Shown one piece after another: positions 17,182 to 26,822 of a stretch of 64,000 nt of DNA. Source of the DNA: an uncultured bacterium. GTDB lineage: Bacteria; Muiribacteriota; Ozemobacteria; Ozemobacterales; Ozemobacteraceae. Location: contig CALEDQ010000008.1 in the NCBI GenBank assembly GCA_937949615.1, positions 496,001 to 560,000 on the forward strand. Direction: 5' to 3'. Position numbers and translations under genes: made by a program. The notes below the pieces were generated by a model. It was not told the DNA's origin, searched no databases, and saw nothing but the letters and a program-made list of their open reading frames with translations. How positions within the stretch are numbered: the first letter of the stretch is position 1; every line of letters begins with the position of its first letter.

Positions 17182-20100
17182 TCAAGGATCAGGAGTGAAT
17201 CTGCGGACAAAGCCGCTCCCGGTAACCGTATAAACGGTCGCCCAGGCGTCAGTTGTCAGAGCAGACAGGCTTTCACCAAGATAAATCTCGGCAATAAAAC
17301 CGCCGGCCAGGCTGTCGATCTGTTCGGAAGCAAATTTCTGAACTCTGAAATTGCCTGAATCAGCGACAAAAACATGCCCCTCAGAATCGACAGCAACATC
17401 GACAGGGGTATCGAAGCCGCCATCTGAATCGCTGACCGCACCGGTTTTCTGCGATCCCGGGTCAAGCCAGAAAGACTGGGCACCCGCATCATAACTGCCC
17501 CACCAGCCAATCAGGCTGCCTTCGGCAGAGTATTTTTTTATTCTGTGATTATTGGTATCAGCAATGTACAATTCCCCCTGCCGCGAACAGGCAATTCCTG
17601 ACGGACCATTGAAATGGTCGTCTGAAGCACCGACACTGCCCCACCCTTTGACAAACTGGCCAGAGACGGTAAATTTTTGCACCCGATGCAGACTGCGATC
17701 AACGACATACAGGTGTCGCGAATCCGGCGAAACTGCCAGTGCCACCGGCCTGACAAACTGACCATTTCCTGTACCGTAAACACCCCAGTGGCCGATAAAA
17801 CTGCCTTCCGGAGAAATTGTCTGAATGCGGGCATTGCCGGTATCGGCGACGTAAAGATTGCCATTGCCGTCGAGTGCCAGACCTTCTGGCTTATAGAACT
17901 GACTGCTGCCGGCTCCGGAAGAACCAATAACCTGAATAATTCTGCCATCGAGGCCAAATACGCTGATCGACCCGTCATCGATATCAAGCACATAAACGCG
18001 GCGGCGCACAGAGTCGACGGCGATTCTTCCCGGACGGGTATTGAGAAGTGAGGTATCGGGACTGATCTGCGCAATGAATTCACCGTTAATGCCCGATTTC
18101 TGTATTCTGGCATTACTTGAATCGGCGATCAGCACCTGATCATCGGCAAAACCGACAAACAAAGGCTGATTATACTGACCGCTGGTGACCCCCGATGCGC
18201 CAATGCTCGACACGAACAGCCCGGTCTGGGCATCGAACACCTGAATCCGGTTGTTGTTGGTATCGGCGACCAGCAGCCGGTTATCACCGGCCAGACCAAC
18301 GCCATAAGGGCTCTTGAAAGCGCCAGATGCATCAGAAGCGAGCCCGGCGCCACCGTTCAGCCAGCCGGGCGTTGTAACATTGGGGTCTTTCGAACCCAGC
18401 CAGCCGGAAAAAGCCCAGACCGTCGGGCTGGTGCCACTGTCAGGGGTAAATCTCTGAATGCGGTTGTTGCCGGCATCAGCAACATAAATCTGAAAACCGC
18501 TGTCGACAGCAATTCCAGAAGGATATGTCAGTTGACCGTTGCCGTTGCCATCGGTACCAAAGCTGGTCATAAAAACCGGGTTCGCTGAAGAAGTGAAAAC
18601 CTGAATACGGCTGTTGCCGGCGTCGGCAATGTACAGTCGCCCACCCTGATCGAGACTCAAACCTCGTGGGCTCGAAAACTGACCGTCGCCACTTCCCTGT
18701 ACACCGAACTGACCGATTCCATTGCCCTGCAGATCGAAGATCTGAACTCGATGCCTGCCGGATTCAGAAACGAAAAGCCGGCCGTTTGCTTCATCAAGAG
18801 CAATGCCCCAGGGTTTGTCGAGATTGCCGAATTTGCTCTGGGTCCCGTCGCTGTCGATGCGCCAGATCCAGCCGTTGTCAAAATCAGTGATAAATACATT
18901 ACCGGCTGAATCCTGGGCCAGCCCAGGCAGCAGAGGTTTCGAAGCGGTACGCTTACCGCTCCAGTCCAGGCCGGCCTGCGTGTAGCTGTAATCAGTGAAG
19001 ACGGTAAAGTCTTCTTCAAGAGTTGCTGGCACTCCACTGATCTCTATGACAAGCGGGCCGCTGGCCGCCTGTTCCGGAACTCTGACGCTGACGGTTCTGT
19101 CGCTCCAGGAAATAACCGGAGCCGTGATGCCATTGAAGCTGACTTTATCGCCGCCGGAACCATCACCGAGATTGGCCCCCGAAATGGTCACTTCGCGGCC
19201 AACCCAGCCAGAATCAAGATCAGCACCGGTAATATCGGTGACAAAAAACGGCACAGCCAGGGTTCTGACGCCCATCGAACTGACAAGCACAGGAGCGGTG
19301 CCGGTAGCATTTTCGGGAACAACCACTTCAATAACGTCTTCTTTCCAGGTGCTGAAGCTGGTTGCAACCACATCACCAAAGAGAACGAACCCGGTATTGC
19401 TGCCAAAACCGTAACCATTTATCTGCAGAGTGCTGCCGACCGGCCGGCGAATATTCGAAATCGAAGTGATCGCCGAAATTACGACGGGCAATCCATTGCT
19501 GTTGATGCCGGCGGCAAACACCGAGAGATTGCCTGGCCTTGTACCCTCAGGAACTTTTACCCGTATCAGATTTTCTGACCAGTCGATTATTTCGAGAGTT
19601 TTGTCAGCGATTTTTACACTGCCAGTTCCCTGGGATGCACCGAAACCGGTCCCGGTAATCTCGATCTGAACACCGGCTATGCCTCTGTCGGGGTTTATAG
19701 AATCGACTGAATTAACGGTCATGGCTTTTACGACAAAGGAAACTCCCTGAATGGTCGCCACCAGATCGCCGCTGCGCGCACCGGCAGGCACCTGCAGAAC
19801 AATTCGTGATTCAGACCAGCTTTTTATCGTCGCTGCAGCACTGCCGGCAAAAACCAGCGAACCGGCGGCCTGGGTTTCACCCCAGCCTTCGCCGGTGATA
19901 ACGATCTCTGAGCCTTTTGTCACAAGTGAGTTTGAAACATCAAATATTCTCGTAACCTTAAAAAATCCGGCCGTTTTTTCGCGACCGCGTAAAGACAGGG
20001 TAACTACCCCGCCGACCGCTTTTTCAGGAATAACAAAGCGAATCAGGTTGTCTGCCCAGCTTTGAATGCTGGCCTGAACTCCGTTAACCAGAACTGAACC

Positions 20101-21432
20101 GGCAGTCTGATCGGTACCAAAATCTCTGCCAGAAAGTTCAACGACCGTTCCGGATGGACCATAGGCCGGTGCAAGAGCCAGACCCGGGTCGACCACCGCA
20201 AAAACTCCGGCTGATTTTTCGCCGTTTGGCACCGATATGACCATCAATCCGGTCGTCGCCCCTGAAGGAACCACGGTGACAATCTGTGTTTCTGTAGAAG
20301 AAACGATATCGGCAAATATGCCATTGAAGCTCACTTTGACTTTTGTCGGGTCGGCGCTGAAGCCAGAGCCTTTGATAACCACTTCTGTGCCTGGCTCACC
20401 TGAAGACGGGCTGATTGAATCGACACGAACGGCCGGATTGCGGTCACCACCGACTGCAAGTCCGATAGTTGCAGTGCCAGAAGCGCCTCGACTGTCGGCA
20501 ACGCTGACACTGACGGTGGCCAGTCCCTGAATCTGTGGTGCTGTCCAGTAAATCGCGAAACGGTCGGCTGTCTCTTCAATTGTGCCAGAAGTTGATTTCC
20601 AGACAGGTCTGAAGCTTTCCGGGGCCAGTTCATCCGGGTCGGCGACAGCGATTTTCAGAGCAATCCGCTCACCTGGCGCAACTGCTTCCGGCGCCTGTTT
20701 AAAAAATACTATCGGCGCGAAATTCGGCTCGTTGAGGTCTGAAAGAGTTACTTCTATAGCGGGCAGCATATCCAGAGTATGAATGAATGGCAACTCAAGA
20801 GACAGCTGGCGGTAACCATCAGCTTGAACGCTGATTTTTTCTGTGGCTGCCGACTCAGGCATGGGTGGTGTAACAAATGTGCCATCAGCTGATGTTTTAA
20901 ATCTGATTCCCCAGATCGACATTCTCACATTGGCAACCGGCTGATTGAACTGGTTGCGCAACACGCCTGAAATGCTGAATTTTCCCTTTTCAAGAGTCAG
21001 ATCACCAGTCTGCCCGGTTTGAGCGGTTGATCCAGGAACTATTTCGCCGGATCTGACAAGATACAGTTCACCGGTAGCCGCAACATCGTAGCGGCAGACA
21101 ACCCGGTAAGCCACGCCAGGTGTGAGCCCCGAAAAGGAAAAACTGCCAGACGGGTCGGTAAGTTGAACGTTTTCAGGGTTGCTTTCAAGCCATACCGTGG
21201 CTCTCGGGCCAGCTGCAGGCGCAGAGAGCGCAACCAGGTTCAATCTCTGCAGAAGTTCGTCAGGAGCGAGCACCCGACCGGTTATCACACCATTCGCAGC
21301 GGGGCCGGTGACCCCGCCGCCAGAACCGCCGCCACCACCGCAGCCGGCAAGAAAAGTCAGAAAAAAGACCAGAGGCAGCAGAAGAAAAGCCAGGCAAACA
21401 GAGGATGCAAGCTTTCTTCTCTGTGTTCTCAT
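17182..21432 (-). CDS. Giant lipoprotein with six TIG/IPT domains and a C-terminal NHL propeller
   Basis: About 1416 residues. The signal peptide ends in lipobox FLAGC followed by a Gly-rich linker, so the protein is lipid-anchored. Next come carboxypeptidase-regulatory-like segments (about 50-210), a cadherin/Ig-like region (about 230-335), six consecutive IPT/TIG-type Ig repeats (about 340-830) and about twelve NHL repeats (about 855-1415) with the recurring pattern of a LYIADAGN-type strand then RIQVF, enough for two six-bladed propellers. The start is ATG 21432, sharing ATGA with the stop of A6; the longer frame from 21513 would mask the signal peptide. TIG and NHL repeats are usually binding modules, so I infer an extracytoplasmic adhesion or scaffold role. 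It is the last gene of the secretin operon. Confidence 0.88.
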   Translation of the reverse strand: MRTQRRKLASSVCLAFLLLPLVFFLTFLAGCGGGGGSGGGVTGPAANGVITGRVLAPDELLQRLNLVALSAPAAGPRATVWLESNPENVQLTDPSGSFSFSGLTPGVAYRVVCRYDVAATGELYLVRSGEIVPGSTAQTGQTGDLTLEKGKFSISGVLRNQFNQPVANVRMSIWGIRFKTSADGTFVTPPMPESAATEKISVQADGYRQLSLELPFIHTLDMLPAIEVTLSDLNEPNFAPIVFFKQAPEAVAPGERIALKIAVADPDELAPESFRPVWKSTSGTIEETADRFAIYWTAPQIQGLATVSVSVADSRGASGTATIGLAVGGDRNPAVRVDSISPSSGEPGTEVVIKGSGFSADPTKVKVSFNGIFADIVSSTETQIVTVVPSGATTGLMVISVPNGEKSAGVFAVVDPGLALAPAYGPSGTVVELSGRDFGTDQTAGSVLVNGVQASIQSWADNLIRFVIPEKAVGGVVTLSLRGREKTAGFFKVTRIFDVSNSLVTKGSEIVITGEGWGETQAAGSLVFAGSAAATIKSWSESRIVLQVPAGARSGDLVATIQGVSFVVKAMTVNSVDSINPDRGIAGVQIEITGTGFGASQGTGSVKIADKTLEIIDWSENLIRVKVPEGTRPGNLSVFAAGINSNGLPVVISAITSISNIRRPVGSTLQINGYGFGSNTGFVLFGDVVATSFSTWKEDVIEVVVPENATGTAPVLVSSMGVRTLAVPFFVTDITGADLDSGWVGREVTISGANLGDGSGGDKVSFNGITAPVISWSDRTVSVRVPEQAASGPLVIEISGVPATLEEDFTVFTDYSYTQAGLDWSGKRTASKPLLPGLAQDSAGNVFITDFDNGWIWRIDSDGTQSKFGNLDKPWGIALDEANGRLFVSESGRHRVQIFDLQGNGIGQFGVQGSGDGQFSSPRGLSLDQGGRLYIADAGNSRIQVFTSSANPVFMTSFGTDGNGNGQLTYPSGIAVDSGFQIYVADAGNNRIQRFTPDSGTSPTVWAFSGWLGSKDPNVTTPGWLNGGAGLASDASGAFKSPYGVGLAGDNRLLVADTNNNRIQVFDAQTGLFVSSIGASGVTSGQYNQPLFVGFADDQVLIADSSNARIQKSGINGEFIAQISPDTSLLNTRPGRIAVDSVRRRVYVLDIDDGSISVFGLDGRIIQVIGSSGAGSSQFYKPEGLALDGNGNLYVADTGNARIQTISPEGSFIGHWGVYGTGNGQFVRPVALAVSPDSRHLYVVDRSLHRVQKFTVSGQFVKGWGSVGASDDHFNGPSGIACSRQGELYIADTNNHRIKKYSAEGSLIGWWGSYDAGAQSFWLDPGSQKTGAVSDSDGGFDTPVDVAVDSEGHVFVADSGNFRVQKFASEQIDSLAGGFIAEIYLGESLSALTTDAWATVYTVTGSGFVRRFTPDP

Positions 21433-22952
21433 TTTCCAGACCAGTCCTTGTCGACAAAAAAAGCAGAGAGAGCGAAGAGCTCTTTGCGCAGGTTTTTGCC
21501 GTTCTTTGCCCATGCCACCTTCTTTTCTTTCGTTCCGTCAGAAACGATAAAGAAAACTTCAGCGACAAGCCCAGATTCGCCGGCATCAGAGCCCTGCCTG
21601 ATCAGCCATCTGCTGGTCGGTGGCGGTATCATTCTGCCATTGCTTAATTCAGGTTTTATAATTCTTTCTGATTTCCAGTCGCCTTCGGTGAGAGAAACCT
21701 CGATACGTTTCAAACCGGGTTTGCCTTCGGTGGCCCAGGTCAGCATACCGGTTTCGAATTCAAGAATATCGGCAAGATCAAGAGGATCGCTGATTGGCGT
21801 ATCACCTTCGATCATGTCACAAACAGTCTCAGAAACAAGCTTCTCATCAATAAACGACTCGATTGTCTGTTTAATGGTGAAATTAGCCTTTTGCAGCTCT
21901 TCTGGTGCGAGTCTGGCCAGATTGCCCAGCGCAAAAACACCATACACAAGCGGTGCACCGTTGACATCGCGCCAGCCACGCTCCGGGGTCCAGTTAAATG
22001 CCTGCTGCTGATATTTTTTACCTTCATGAACAAGCGTGACATCGAGCAGAATTTTCGCTACCGGAATCCCAGCCGGAAAACTTAGCACCGGAAGGGTGAG
22101 ATAGGCATTCTGCCATTTTTCACCCGATTCAACGAAAATGCACTTATCCTGCACAGTGCGTGAATAGCGCGAAAAACCGATAAACCCTTCACCGGCTTTC
22201 TCCCAGCCAACACTGGCTGCCGCTTCCTTTTCCATGTTCGAAAAATCGCGGGCGCCGGGCAAATCTCTGTCGGTCGAGCTGCCGCCGGCCTGACCGGCAG
22301 ATTCCCTTGGGTCAGCGCTGGCAGCAACGGGCTTGCCGGTAAGCACCGGATCGAGATAACGATAATTGTAGAAAAGAGTGTATTTTGCACCGGTATTGCC
22401 GCGCAGAAGAGTGTCGAGCAGGTCAGTATCAAGACTGCCGAGAACGGTCGAGAAAGCCACATTCTGCGAAGAGCGCTGCCCGGCATTGCCGACCAGCGGC
22501 TCTGCCTTCATTTCGACTTCTTTGCCGTCCGGTTTCAGTAAAACCAGTCGCAGAGCCGAAAAAGGCACGGGTGAAAGCACCGGGGTTCTTTTTCCTGACG
22601 ACGGCAGCTTTTTTTTGAGTTCTTCCATTACATCTTCGCCGGCGCCAAGAGAAAGGTGCATGCGAAAATGGGCGCCTTCAACCAGTTTCTGCGGATTCTT
22701 TATATCTTTTTTCTGAAAACGGATGAGAGAAATCTCCGGAATCTGCAGATTTTCAGCAGCGCGCAGCAGAATCGTCGGTTTTGTCTGGCCACAATACCAG
22801 AGAGTCTCTTCAACAGGGCTCTGAAACAGGTCGAAATACTGCTTTTTACCTGCAACAGAGACACGCACGTTTTTGATCACCTTCGGCTCAGAGTGACAGA
22901 ACGCCGCAATCAGAACCATACCGCAGGCCAGTGCAAATGACAGTTTTTTCAT
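21429..22952 (-). CDS. Divergent short member A6 of the secreted paralogue family
   Basis: 507 residues with a signal peptide (about 1-21). It is the shortest and most divergent copy: the YYVP block is LWYCGQTKP (51-59), the PLPF-type block is LSPVPFSALRLVLL, the GIGxY block is GFIGFSRYSRTVQ, the MPxGNW block is SGEKWQNAYLTLP, and the C-terminal block is AWAKNGKNLRK. The VDWDQ region is missing, replaced by a low-complexity Asp/Gly/Ser linker. ATG 22952 shares its A with the secretin stop (TAATG), and the stop overlaps the NHL gene by four bases, so the three are translationally coupled. This ties the A family to the secretin. Confidence 0.8.
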   Translation of the reverse strand: MKKLSFALACGMVLIAAFCHSEPKVIKNVRVSVAGKKQYFDLFQSPVEETLWYCGQTKPTILLRAAENLQIPEISLIRFQKKDIKNPQKLVEGAHFRMHLSLGAGEDVMEELKKKLPSSGKRTPVLSPVPFSALRLVLLKPDGKEVEMKAEPLVGNAGQRSSQNVAFSTVLGSLDTDLLDTLLRGNTGAKYTLFYNYRYLDPVLTGKPVAASADPRESAGQAGGSSTDRDLPGARDFSNMEKEAAASVGWEKAGEGFIGFSRYSRTVQDKCIFVESGEKWQNAYLTLPVLSFPAGIPVAKILLDVTLVHEGKKYQQQAFNWTPERGWRDVNGAPLVYGVFALGNLARLAPEELQKANFTIKQTIESFIDEKLVSETVCDMIEGDTPISDPLDLADILEFETGMLTWATEGKPGLKRIEVSLTEGDWKSERIIKPELSNGRMIPPPTSRWLIRQGSDAGESGLVAEVFFIVSDGTKEKKVAWAKNGKNLRKELFALSAFFVDKDWSGK

Positions 22953-24880
22953 TACCTGGTTCCGATCAGCTCAAGGTCGAGATAAGCATCCGTCTTGGTC
23001 TTGTCGCACCCGAGAAAGACAACGATATTATTGACGCCAGTGCTAAGAATACTGCCTGAGAAATCAACAGTGCGGTTCCAGTATTCAAAGTCATGACCGT
23101 CCTTGAGTTTCATTGCCGGATCCTGATCGATCAATCGACCATTGATATAGACGACAGCGGCGTTGTTGCTGGCAACATTGAGACGCAGAGTTTTGAATTT
23201 TGCGGGGTCTTCGATGTTGAATTCCTTCGCCATGATGAACCCTTCAGAAGGTTCGAGTTCGGTGTTCAGGCGCGGCGGTTTCAAGCGTTTCGACTGACCG
23301 AAGCCGAATGGCATGTGACCGGTGCGGCGCAGATTGAGGGTTTCAGGCTTGATTTCAGCCGGAATATTCCAGACCAGGTCTTCGATATCCTTACGGTCAA
23401 AATCATAGAACCAGTCTCTTGAAGCGCGCTCAAGAATGTATTCCTGATTGTTTTCGAGCGTCTGACGTTTGAGTCTGCGGTTTTCAACAAGCTCTTCCAA
23501 CTTACCCTTGAAAGAAACCTTGGCAATCTTTTCTTTCAGAGCGACTTTGCCATCTTCAACCGTATCGAGAACCTTCGGGGTTATGAAGATGAGCAGTTCA
23601 ACCTTTTCTTTATTGTTCTGTTTCTTGCGAAAAGCCTTGCCCAGCATTGGCAGATCGCCAAGCAGCGGAATTTTATTCTCGGTCTTCGTAATGCGTTCTT
23701 CGATAAAGCCGCCAAGAATCAGGGTTTCGCCGTCAGCCAACGAGACATTGGTTTTTACTTCGCGATTCGACATATTGGCGGTGCCTTCTTTGGCATCATA
23801 GCTCTGCAGAGCATTGATCGTCTGAAACACTTCCATGTCGATCTGGTTGCCGCGGTTGATGTGCGGCGTTACCGTCAGCTCGATACCAACGTCTTTGATA
23901 TCGAAAGCCTTGATCGGACCGGCATCAGATGGTCTGATGCTCTCGATGATCGGCACCTTGTTGCCGATTTTGAAGGTGGCTTCGCGGTGATTGGCGGCAA
24001 CGATATGCGGCGAAGATATGACGTTGGCCTTTTTGTTGTCTTTCCAGGCATTGAGAAAGAGTTTCATGCGATTCGGGGTTGTAACGAAAACTTTGAGTCG
24101 ATCGCTTTTTGAAAGCGGATCGGCTTCACCGATAGTACCGTGATCTACCCCGATGGTGCTGAGAGTGTTTTTTATATTGAAAGGTTCTTTAACGATATTC
24201 ATCAACTCAAAATCGAAGAGGTCTTCGTCTGAAACCGTCAATTCAACGACCAGAACTTCAATGAGAACCTGACCACTTCTGAAATCAAGACTCTTAACCG
24301 TATCGATAATCTCTTCAATTATCGGATTGGCAGGATCTTTCGCCTTGATGATGATTGAGTTGGTCACCGGATTTTCGCCGAGTTTTATATCGCCGGCACT
24401 GACTTCATCTTCGAACAACTCTTTGACCGTAGAAATAATATCGCTGGAGCGAGTGTACATCAGATACCAGGTGGTGATATTGCCGCTTTTACTCTTTGAA
24501 TAGCGGGTTGAGATCAGATACTCGGGGTTGTAGTCATCGGGGAGTGATTCATCCGGAGCCGACAACCCTGCTGAGCCAGACTTTTCAGACTCATCAGTCT
24601 TTTCTGTTTTTTCAGCCGCTGCGCCTTTAACAACATCTTTTGCATCGGCATCATTTTTTTCTGACTTCTCTTCATCGGCTTTCTTTGCATCGGCCGGTGG
24701 ATTTTCCTTGGCGGCCGCCGCGCTGTCAGTCTCTTCGGAAACTGCCGGCTGTTCAACAGTGGTTTCTTTGGCTTCTTTTCCCTGGTCAGCTTCTTCGCCT
24801 CTGGCGGGGGCAACGATCATAAACGCCAGCAGAGCCAGCATCACAATCAGACCGGAAATAAATATTTTATGAATTTTCAT
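22952..24880 (-). CDS. Secretin (GspD/PilQ family) with C-terminal beta-sandwich extension
   Basis: 642 residues. Signal peptide (about 1-28), then an acidic Ala/Glu/Lys/Asp-rich stretch (about 29-125), an N-domain of the N0/N1 type with LMYTRSSDIISTVKELF (about 140-210), and the secretin pore domain (about 210-435) with the characteristic IPLLGDLPMLGKAF and NREVKTNVSLADGETLILGG segments. Secretins form outer-membrane channels for type II secretion or type IV pili. The last 200 residues continue past the usual end and finish in a domain (about 545-640) resembling a galactose-binding-like fold, including INGRLIDQD. No inner-membrane ATPase or platform gene is nearby, so this is an orphan secretin with possibly different duties. 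Confidence 0.9.
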   Translation of the reverse strand: MKIHKIFISGLIVMLALLAFMIVAPARGEEADQGKEAKETTVEQPAVSEETDSAAAAKENPPADAKKADEEKSEKNDADAKDVVKGAAAEKTEKTDESEKSGSAGLSAPDESLPDDYNPEYLISTRYSKSKSGNITTWYLMYTRSSDIISTVKELFEDEVSAGDIKLGENPVTNSIIIKAKDPANPIIEEIIDTVKSLDFRSGQVLIEVLVVELTVSDEDLFDFELMNIVKEPFNIKNTLSTIGVDHGTIGEADPLSKSDRLKVFVTTPNRMKLFLNAWKDNKKANVISSPHIVAANHREATFKIGNKVPIIESIRPSDAGPIKAFDIKDVGIELTVTPHINRGNQIDMEVFQTINALQSYDAKEGTANMSNREVKTNVSLADGETLILGGFIEERITKTENKIPLLGDLPMLGKAFRKKQNNKEKVELLIFITPKVLDTVEDGKVALKEKIAKVSFKGKLEELVENRRLKRQTLENNQEYILERASRDWFYDFDRKDIEDLVWNIPAEIKPETLNLRRTGHMPFGFGQSKRLKPPRLNTELEPSEGFIMAKEFNIEDPAKFKTLRLNVASNNAAVVYINGRLIDQDPAMKLKDGHDFEYWNRTVDFSGSILSTGVNNIVVFLGCDKTKTDAYLDLELIGTR

Positions 24881-24906
24881 TTATACTGCCTTTCAGATTC
24901 AATCAC

Positions 24907-25308
24907 TCAAAAAGATGTAATTGCAATGTTAACCTTGGCAATTGCCCCGTTACAGGTTGCAGTAACTTCGTCCTGATAACCGTGAACATCTCCGGCGGTA
25001 TAGGTTACAACAGCCTTGCCACCAGAAGTTTTTACCGGATTATCAGAAAAAGAACCTTTTCGGGAGCTGCCAAAAAACACGTCGACACCATCTCGAACCG
25101 GTGTCCCGTCAGGTTCATAGATTACTGCAGTAAGAGTTGTGGTTGCTCCGACCATAAGATCACCATCACTGGAGGCCAGCTGAATGTTATAACCAGGACC
25201 TGATGAAAGCGGGCTGGAAACCGGGCCGCTCGAGCCAGAATCGCAGGCAGACAGAACCAGAAGCATAGCCAGAAGCAGCGAAAACAACAGTATTTTTATT
25301 TTTTTCAT
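24907..25308 (-). CDS. Small lipoprotein with one Ig-like (Big_1 type) domain
   Basis: 133 residues. Lipobox LLVLSAC with mature Cys, then a short Ser/Gly linker and one Ig-like domain of about 90 residues, containing the TTTLTAVIYEPDGTPVRDGV pattern seen in invasin-type Big_1 repeats. It follows the larger Ig lipoprotein by 22 bases and precedes the secretin by 26. The start is ATG 25308, chosen for the AGGAG site on the minus strand; the upstream frame to 25371 overlaps the preceding gene. I infer a surface or periplasmic adaptor to the secretin. Confidence 0.75.
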   Translation of the reverse strand: MKKIKILLFSLLLAMLLVLSACDSGSSGPVSSPLSSGPGYNIQLASSDGDLMVGATTTLTAVIYEPDGTPVRDGVDVFFGSSRKGSFSDNPVKTSGGKAVVTYTAGDVHGYQDEVTATCNGAIAKVNIAITSF

Positions 25309-25330
25309 TTCATTTCTCCTGAAAGACCGC

Positions 25331-26602
25331 TCATGGCCCAACCACGGTAATCTGAGCAGTGCCGGTAGCACCGGTCGTCAACGCATGAATTTTCGATACG
25401 CCGGCAGTAGTGCTGGCAACAAAATCAAAAAACAAATAACCGTCATCGTTGGTTCTGCCATCATCGGGTGAGCAGTAACAGCCGAGCTCAGCACTCAGAT
25501 AAACCGGAGCATTTTCGATCGGGCGCGAGAATGTGTCGGTAACCAGCACTGATACCGGAACACGCTCTTTGATTTTGACGCTGTTCATAGAAGGAGATAC
25601 CTTTATTACAATCTCGGGTTTTTCAATCGAGATCACTGCTGATGCAACAGCATCACCGCTATAGGCTGTCAAGGTTGCGCTGCCCACTTCTTTACCCGCA
25701 GTGAATTCAGAAAAGAAAACACCTTCAACTGGATTTCCGTCATCCGGGTTAAAAGAGCCGGCAAGAGAGGCACTCAAGTTAATTTTAGCTGCTGAAGGTG
25801 AGCCAGAGGCATCTTTGGCGATAACGATCACAGATGCGGCCTGCCCCTGAAAAATCGAATCTGGATTTACGGAAACAGTCAATATTGGACTGGCAACCTT
25901 CTCTTTAACGACAATAATTGTCTTTTCCGATTTCGTGCCATTCACCATTGCAGTAAGAGTCCCGACTCCGGCCGTATCACTATCAGGCTTGAAGGAGGTA
26001 GTAAACCAGCCATTCTCGACCTTGCCTGAATCAGAGCCAAAATCACCTTTAAGAGTCGAAGAAAGTCTGACTTCAACTTCATTAGTGAAGACACCGTTTT
26101 CTGAAACGCCAACTGCAACGGTTACCGCACTGCCGGCCTGAACGGTATCGGCACTGGTGACGACCTGAATTGTCGGGTTAACCACCACCGGATTCTGTAC
26201 CAGTAATGACTTTGAAAAGGACTTCGCGCTGGCCAGAACAATGATGGCCTCAGTTCCTGGCTGGTTGCCGGCAGTAAAAGTGGTGGAAACCCAGCCGTTG
26301 GAAGTTTCAGCCGTCTTGTCGTCAAAAGTACCCCCGAGTTGCGATGCAAAAGCGAGTTTCGCCCCGTCAAGAGGATGTCCGTAGCCATCCTTTACAAATA
26401 CAGAAAGAGCGATCGCCTGACCGGGTCTGACCGAAACAGAAGAGGGGTTGATATCAACCTGCAGATTGCCGGCGACATCCGGATCAGCTGTAAGCCCAAG
26501 CCATGAACTCGAAACCGAACTGCCTGAGCCACCGCCACAGCCAGCGACCAGAAATGAGAGCACAAGCAGCAGGCAGACTGCGGGAAGAATGAATTTCTTC
26601 AT
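25331..26602 (-). CDS. Lipoprotein with four Ig-like (Big_1 type) domains
   Basis: 423 residues. Signal peptide with lipobox LVAGC, then a Gly/Ser linker and four repeats of about 90 residues (about 50-135, 140-230, 235-330, 330-420). Each has the Ig-like pattern VSVRPGQAIALSVFVKD, with a conserved GWVSTTFTAG-like strand. Such repeats are typical of invasin/intimin-type surface proteins. It is the first gene of the secretin operon, behind a near-consensus promoter flanked by two palindromes. Two cysteines (CYC) in the last repeat could form a disulfide or bind metal. Likely surface or periplasmic scaffold; the binding partner is unknown. Confidence 0.8.
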   Translation of the reverse strand: MKKFILPAVCLLLVLSFLVAGCGGGSGSSVSSSWLGLTADPDVAGNLQVDINPSSVSVRPGQAIALSVFVKDGYGHPLDGAKLAFASQLGGTFDDKTAETSNGWVSTTFTAGNQPGTEAIIVLASAKSFSKSLLVQNPVVVNPTIQVVTSADTVQAGSAVTVAVGVSENGVFTNEVEVRLSSTLKGDFGSDSGKVENGWFTTSFKPDSDTAGVGTLTAMVNGTKSEKTIIVVKEKVASPILTVSVNPDSIFQGQAASVIVIAKDASGSPSAAKINLSASLAGSFNPDDGNPVEGVFFSEFTAGKEVGSATLTAYSGDAVASAVISIEKPEIVIKVSPSMNSVKIKERVPVSVLVTDTFSRPIENAPVYLSAELGCYCSPDDGRTNDDGYLFFDFVASTTAGVSKIHALTTGATGTAQITVVGP

Positions 26603-26696
26603 GAAACCTCCGTAGGGCAGAACGTCTCAAAAAAACTGCCGGAAGCGTTATATAAATCGGCGGGGCTTCCCTCGTCTCTCATCTTCGATCTGCACA

Positions 26697-26781
26697 ATGT
26701 ACATAAATCTAAGGCGCTAATTATACTTTGGGGAAAACCAAAAATCAAATCTCTCGATCAAAGCCGTCGAGTGATGTACAT
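26697..26781 (-). promoter_or_regulatory. Secretin-operon promoter with two flanking palindromes
   Basis: On the minus strand, TTGATT (26748-26743), a 17-base spacer and TATAAT (26725-26720). The palindrome ATGTACAT lies downstream of the predicted start (26697-26704) and again upstream of the -35 (26774-26781), 77 bases apart, an arrangement that suits a looping or cooperative repressor. The remainder of this 220-base gap shows nothing else I can support. Confidence 0.65.
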
Positions 26782-26822
26782 AAAAATCCGGGAGGTTTAC
26801 AGAATCCTGTACAGTAAAATTC

